Origin: an uncultured Bacteroidales bacterium
GTDB taxonomy: Bacteria; Bacteroidota; Bacteroidia; Bacteroidales; FEN-979
Length of the DNA stretch: 64,000 bases
Assembly (NCBI GenBank): GCA_903877385.1
Contig: CAIRDP010000063.1
Span: forward strand, 1-64,000
Reading direction: 5' to 3'
Below are positions 62,340 through 64,000 of the stretch, piece after piece. The position numbers were made by a program, and so were the translations under genes. Under the pieces are notes generated by a model. The model did not search any database. It saw only the letters and a list, made by a program, of their open reading frames with translations, and was not told the origin of the DNA. Each line of letters begins with the position of its first letter. Position 1 is the first letter of the stretch.

Positions 62340-64000
62340 ATGACGAACTCCCCATTATTCGAAATTCACCCCGAAACCTGCATAAAATGTTACTCTTGTG
62401 TAAGGATATGTCCTGTAAAGGCGATAAAGGTTGATGTGATCACCGAGTTCCCATCAATAATCCCTGAACGCTGCATAGGTTGCGGCAGCTGCTACCTGGC
62501 CTGTTCCCCGGCCGCGATTACATACCGTTCGTCTATAAGCGAGACCAAACAACTGATCGCTTCGGGTTCAAAGGTCGCTGCAATCTGTGACCCTGCCATA
62601 TCAGGCGAATTTCACGATATTACCGATTACCGGAAGTTTGTGCAGATGATCCGCAACCTTGGGTTTGCCTATGTGACGGAGGTGTCGTTCGGTGTTGACC
62701 TGGTGGCGATTGAATACAGGGAATTGCTGGAAGGTTTTAAAGGGAAATACCATATTATGGCCAATTGCCCTGCCGTGGTGTTTTTTATTGAAAAATATTA
62801 TCCCGAGCTGATCAGCAATCTTGCTCCCATAGTTTCACCCATGATAGCGACAGCCAGGGTGGTAAGGAAGCGTTACGGACAGGATATTAAAGTAGTTGCG
62901 ATCGGACCCTGTATCGCTGCAAAAGATGAGGCTTTACGATCGGAAGGCGACGGAAAGATTGATGCGGTATTGACCTTTGCTGAACTGCGCAGGTTGTTTG
63001 ATGAGTTCAACATTAGGGAAAGCCATCTTGAATTTTCGGAATTCGATCCTCCCCTCGGGAATAAAGGCTCCCTGTACCCCATAAGCAACGGAATTTTGCA
63101 GGCAGTCGACATCAACGAGAACCTGCTCAGCGGGAATATCATCACGACCGAGGGCCGCAACAATATGCTCAACGCGGTGAAAGAGTTTGATACCCGCATT
63201 GACCTCATCCGCCGTCATTTTAATATATTTTATAATGACGGATGTTTGATGGGTCCCGGTACTTCCCAGTGTGGCGAGAAATTCCTGCGCCACACGCTGG
63301 TTACGGATTATGCCAATAAACGCCTGACCGATTTTGACCTGGAAGCATGGCAAAAAGAAATCGACAGCTGTAAAGTCCTGGATTTGGGCCGTAGCTATGT
63401 GACCGATGACCAGCGACTACCTCTGCCGACCGATGAAAAAATTGAAGAGGTCCTGAATATGATAAACCGCCAGGACCAAAAGGATAATGAGATTGGTTGT
63501 GAATCATGCGGCTATCCCAACTGTCGTGAATTTGCTATCGCCATTGCGCAGGGACTGGCCACAACGGATATGTGCCATATATTTAGCGGGAGGAACCGTC
63601 AGGAATATATACGTACCCTTCGCACGACCAACGAAAAACTTGCAAAGACCCAGGAAGCCCTGAGGATTTCAGAGGAAAATGCCAAACACGAGAAGGAAAG
63701 CCAGGTTGAAAATTCGGCCCTTATCTCTTCCATGTTGCAGCAGCTGGTCTCGGGCGTTGTGATTGTTGATGAGAACCTGAGGATTTTACATGCCAATAAG
63801 GCATTTATCAGGATACTCGGAGAGGAAGCCGCAATGGTTGATGAGGTGATACCGGGGCTCGAAGGCGCCGACCTTAAATCCCTGCTGCCGATCCATTTTT
63901 ATAAGATTTTTTCTTATGTGCTTTCGGCGGATGAGAGTGTGGAGCGTAAAGACGTGCAGTACGGGGAAGGCATGCTCAACGTCTCTGTTTTCCCCCTTCG
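62340..64000 (+). CDS. Second H-cluster-domain sensory protein, C-terminus beyond the window
   Basis: The 553 codons present begin with two 4Fe-4S motifs (CIKCYSCVRIC, CIGCGSCYLAC), then an H-cluster domain with blocks MANCPAV, GPCIAAKDE and YNDGCLMGPG, then the Fe-S motif CESCGYPNC, a coiled linker (about residues 420-460) and the start of a PAS domain (VSGVVIVDENLRILHANKAF) that runs off the edge. The proton-relay Cys is Asn, and the first Cys of block 3, a cubane ligand in hydrogenases, is Tyr298. It is therefore a sensor-type protein, with a kinase, cyclase or PP2C/SpoIIE-type output expected further on. It is transcribed divergently from hydCBA. Confidence 0.88.
   Translation, partial: MTNSPLFEIHPETCIKCYSCVRICPVKAIKVDVITEFPSIIPERCIGCGSCYLACSPAAITYRSSISETKQLIASGSKVAAICDPAISGEFHDITDYRKFVQMIRNLGFAYVTEVSFGVDLVAIEYRELLEGFKGKYHIMANCPAVVFFIEKYYPELISNLAPIVSPMIATARVVRKRYGQDIKVVAIGPCIAAKDEALRSEGDGKIDAVLTFAELRRLFDEFNIRESHLEFSEFDPPLGNKGSLYPISNGILQAVDINENLLSGNIITTEGRNNMLNAVKEFDTRIDLIRRHFNIFYNDGCLMGPGTSQCGEKFLRHTLVTDYANKRLTDFDLEAWQKEIDSCKVLDLGRSYVTDDQRLPLPTDEKIEEVLNMINRQDQKDNEIGCESCGYPNCREFAIAIAQGLATTDMCHIFSGRNRQEYIRTLRTTNEKLAKTQEALRISEENAKHEKESQVENSALISSMLQQLVSGVVIVDENLRILHANKAFIRILGEEAAMVDEVIPGLEGADLKSLLPIHFYKIFSYVLSADESVERKDVQYGEGMLNVSVFPL

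Noticed and set aside
1-64000. CRISPR arrays, prophage modules or rRNA operons
   Set aside because: No regularly spaced long repeats, phage structural genes or rRNA-like sequence were seen on either strand.

Overview
The window looks like a chromosomal segment of a Bacteroidota organism, probably an anaerobic or fermentative member of the Bacteroidales or a relative. The evidence is a protein with a C-terminal type IX secretion (T9SS) sorting domain, a TonB-dependent receptor with an N-terminal carboxypeptidase-regulatory-like domain, several lipoproteins with a Cys-Lys-Lys start, promoters of the TTTG / TAnnTTTG type, hardly any Shine-Dalgarno sequences, and a multi-subunit [FeFe] hydrogenase operon. 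No taxon below phylum can be fixed from the sequence alone.

Region 1 (1-34 kb) is dominated by phosphate economy. It opens with the end of pstB, then phoU and a PhoB-like regulator. Further on come a secreted multidomain protein, a lipoprotein phosphoesterase (4910), a second PhoB-like regulator (16944), a four-gene operon of TonB receptor, beta-helix lipoprotein, purple-acid-type phosphatase and EEP-family phosphatase (24917 down to 18803), a PlcP-like phospholipase C with a PafA-like phosphatase (28077 down to 25554), a divergent GT4-GH13-GT4 cluster that fits glycolipid synthesis (28264-32257), and PiT with its PhoU-like partner (33963 down to 32289). Three promoters in this region share one architecture: TTAA-centred hexamers repeated every 11 bp, ending directly at ATT(T)GGG, then a Bacteroidota -7 box of the form (T/G)ACCTTT(G/A). 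The best array has six repeats in exact 11-bp register at 28100-28160. I infer that these are PhoB-family operators and that the region is a phosphate-starvation regulon with membrane-lipid remodelling.

Inserted in this region are an IS256-family element (6565-8007) with an 8-bp target duplication that splits a small CBM48-domain gene, and a seven-gene operon (16049 down to 8746) with NeuB-like synthase, HAD phosphatase, SDR, class-III aminotransferase, full-length transketolase-like enzyme, SpsF-like cytidylyltransferase and a transferase-like protein. It looks like a nonulosonic-acid-type sugar pathway with an unusual gene set.

Region 2 (34-50 kb) is mostly housekeeping: tRNA nucleotidyltransferase, miaA, GlcNAc kinase, an APC transporter, a glycosyltransferase, uvrA, an aldehyde dehydrogenase and tRNA-Met. 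It also holds a hybrid histidine kinase gene cut by a single in-frame amber codon, and a decayed tRNA.

Region 3 (50-64 kb) carries an ECF-like sigma factor, rplS-trmD, an MBL hydrolase, ribF, rex, and a hydrogenase locus. The hydCBA-like genes form one minus-strand run with a sensor kinase carrying an H-cluster domain, a receiver protein, a receiver-kinase hybrid and rex. A second H-cluster-domain protein is transcribed divergently and runs off the window. The layout suggests H2 or redox sensing feeding a phosphorelay, with Rex sensing NADH/NAD+.
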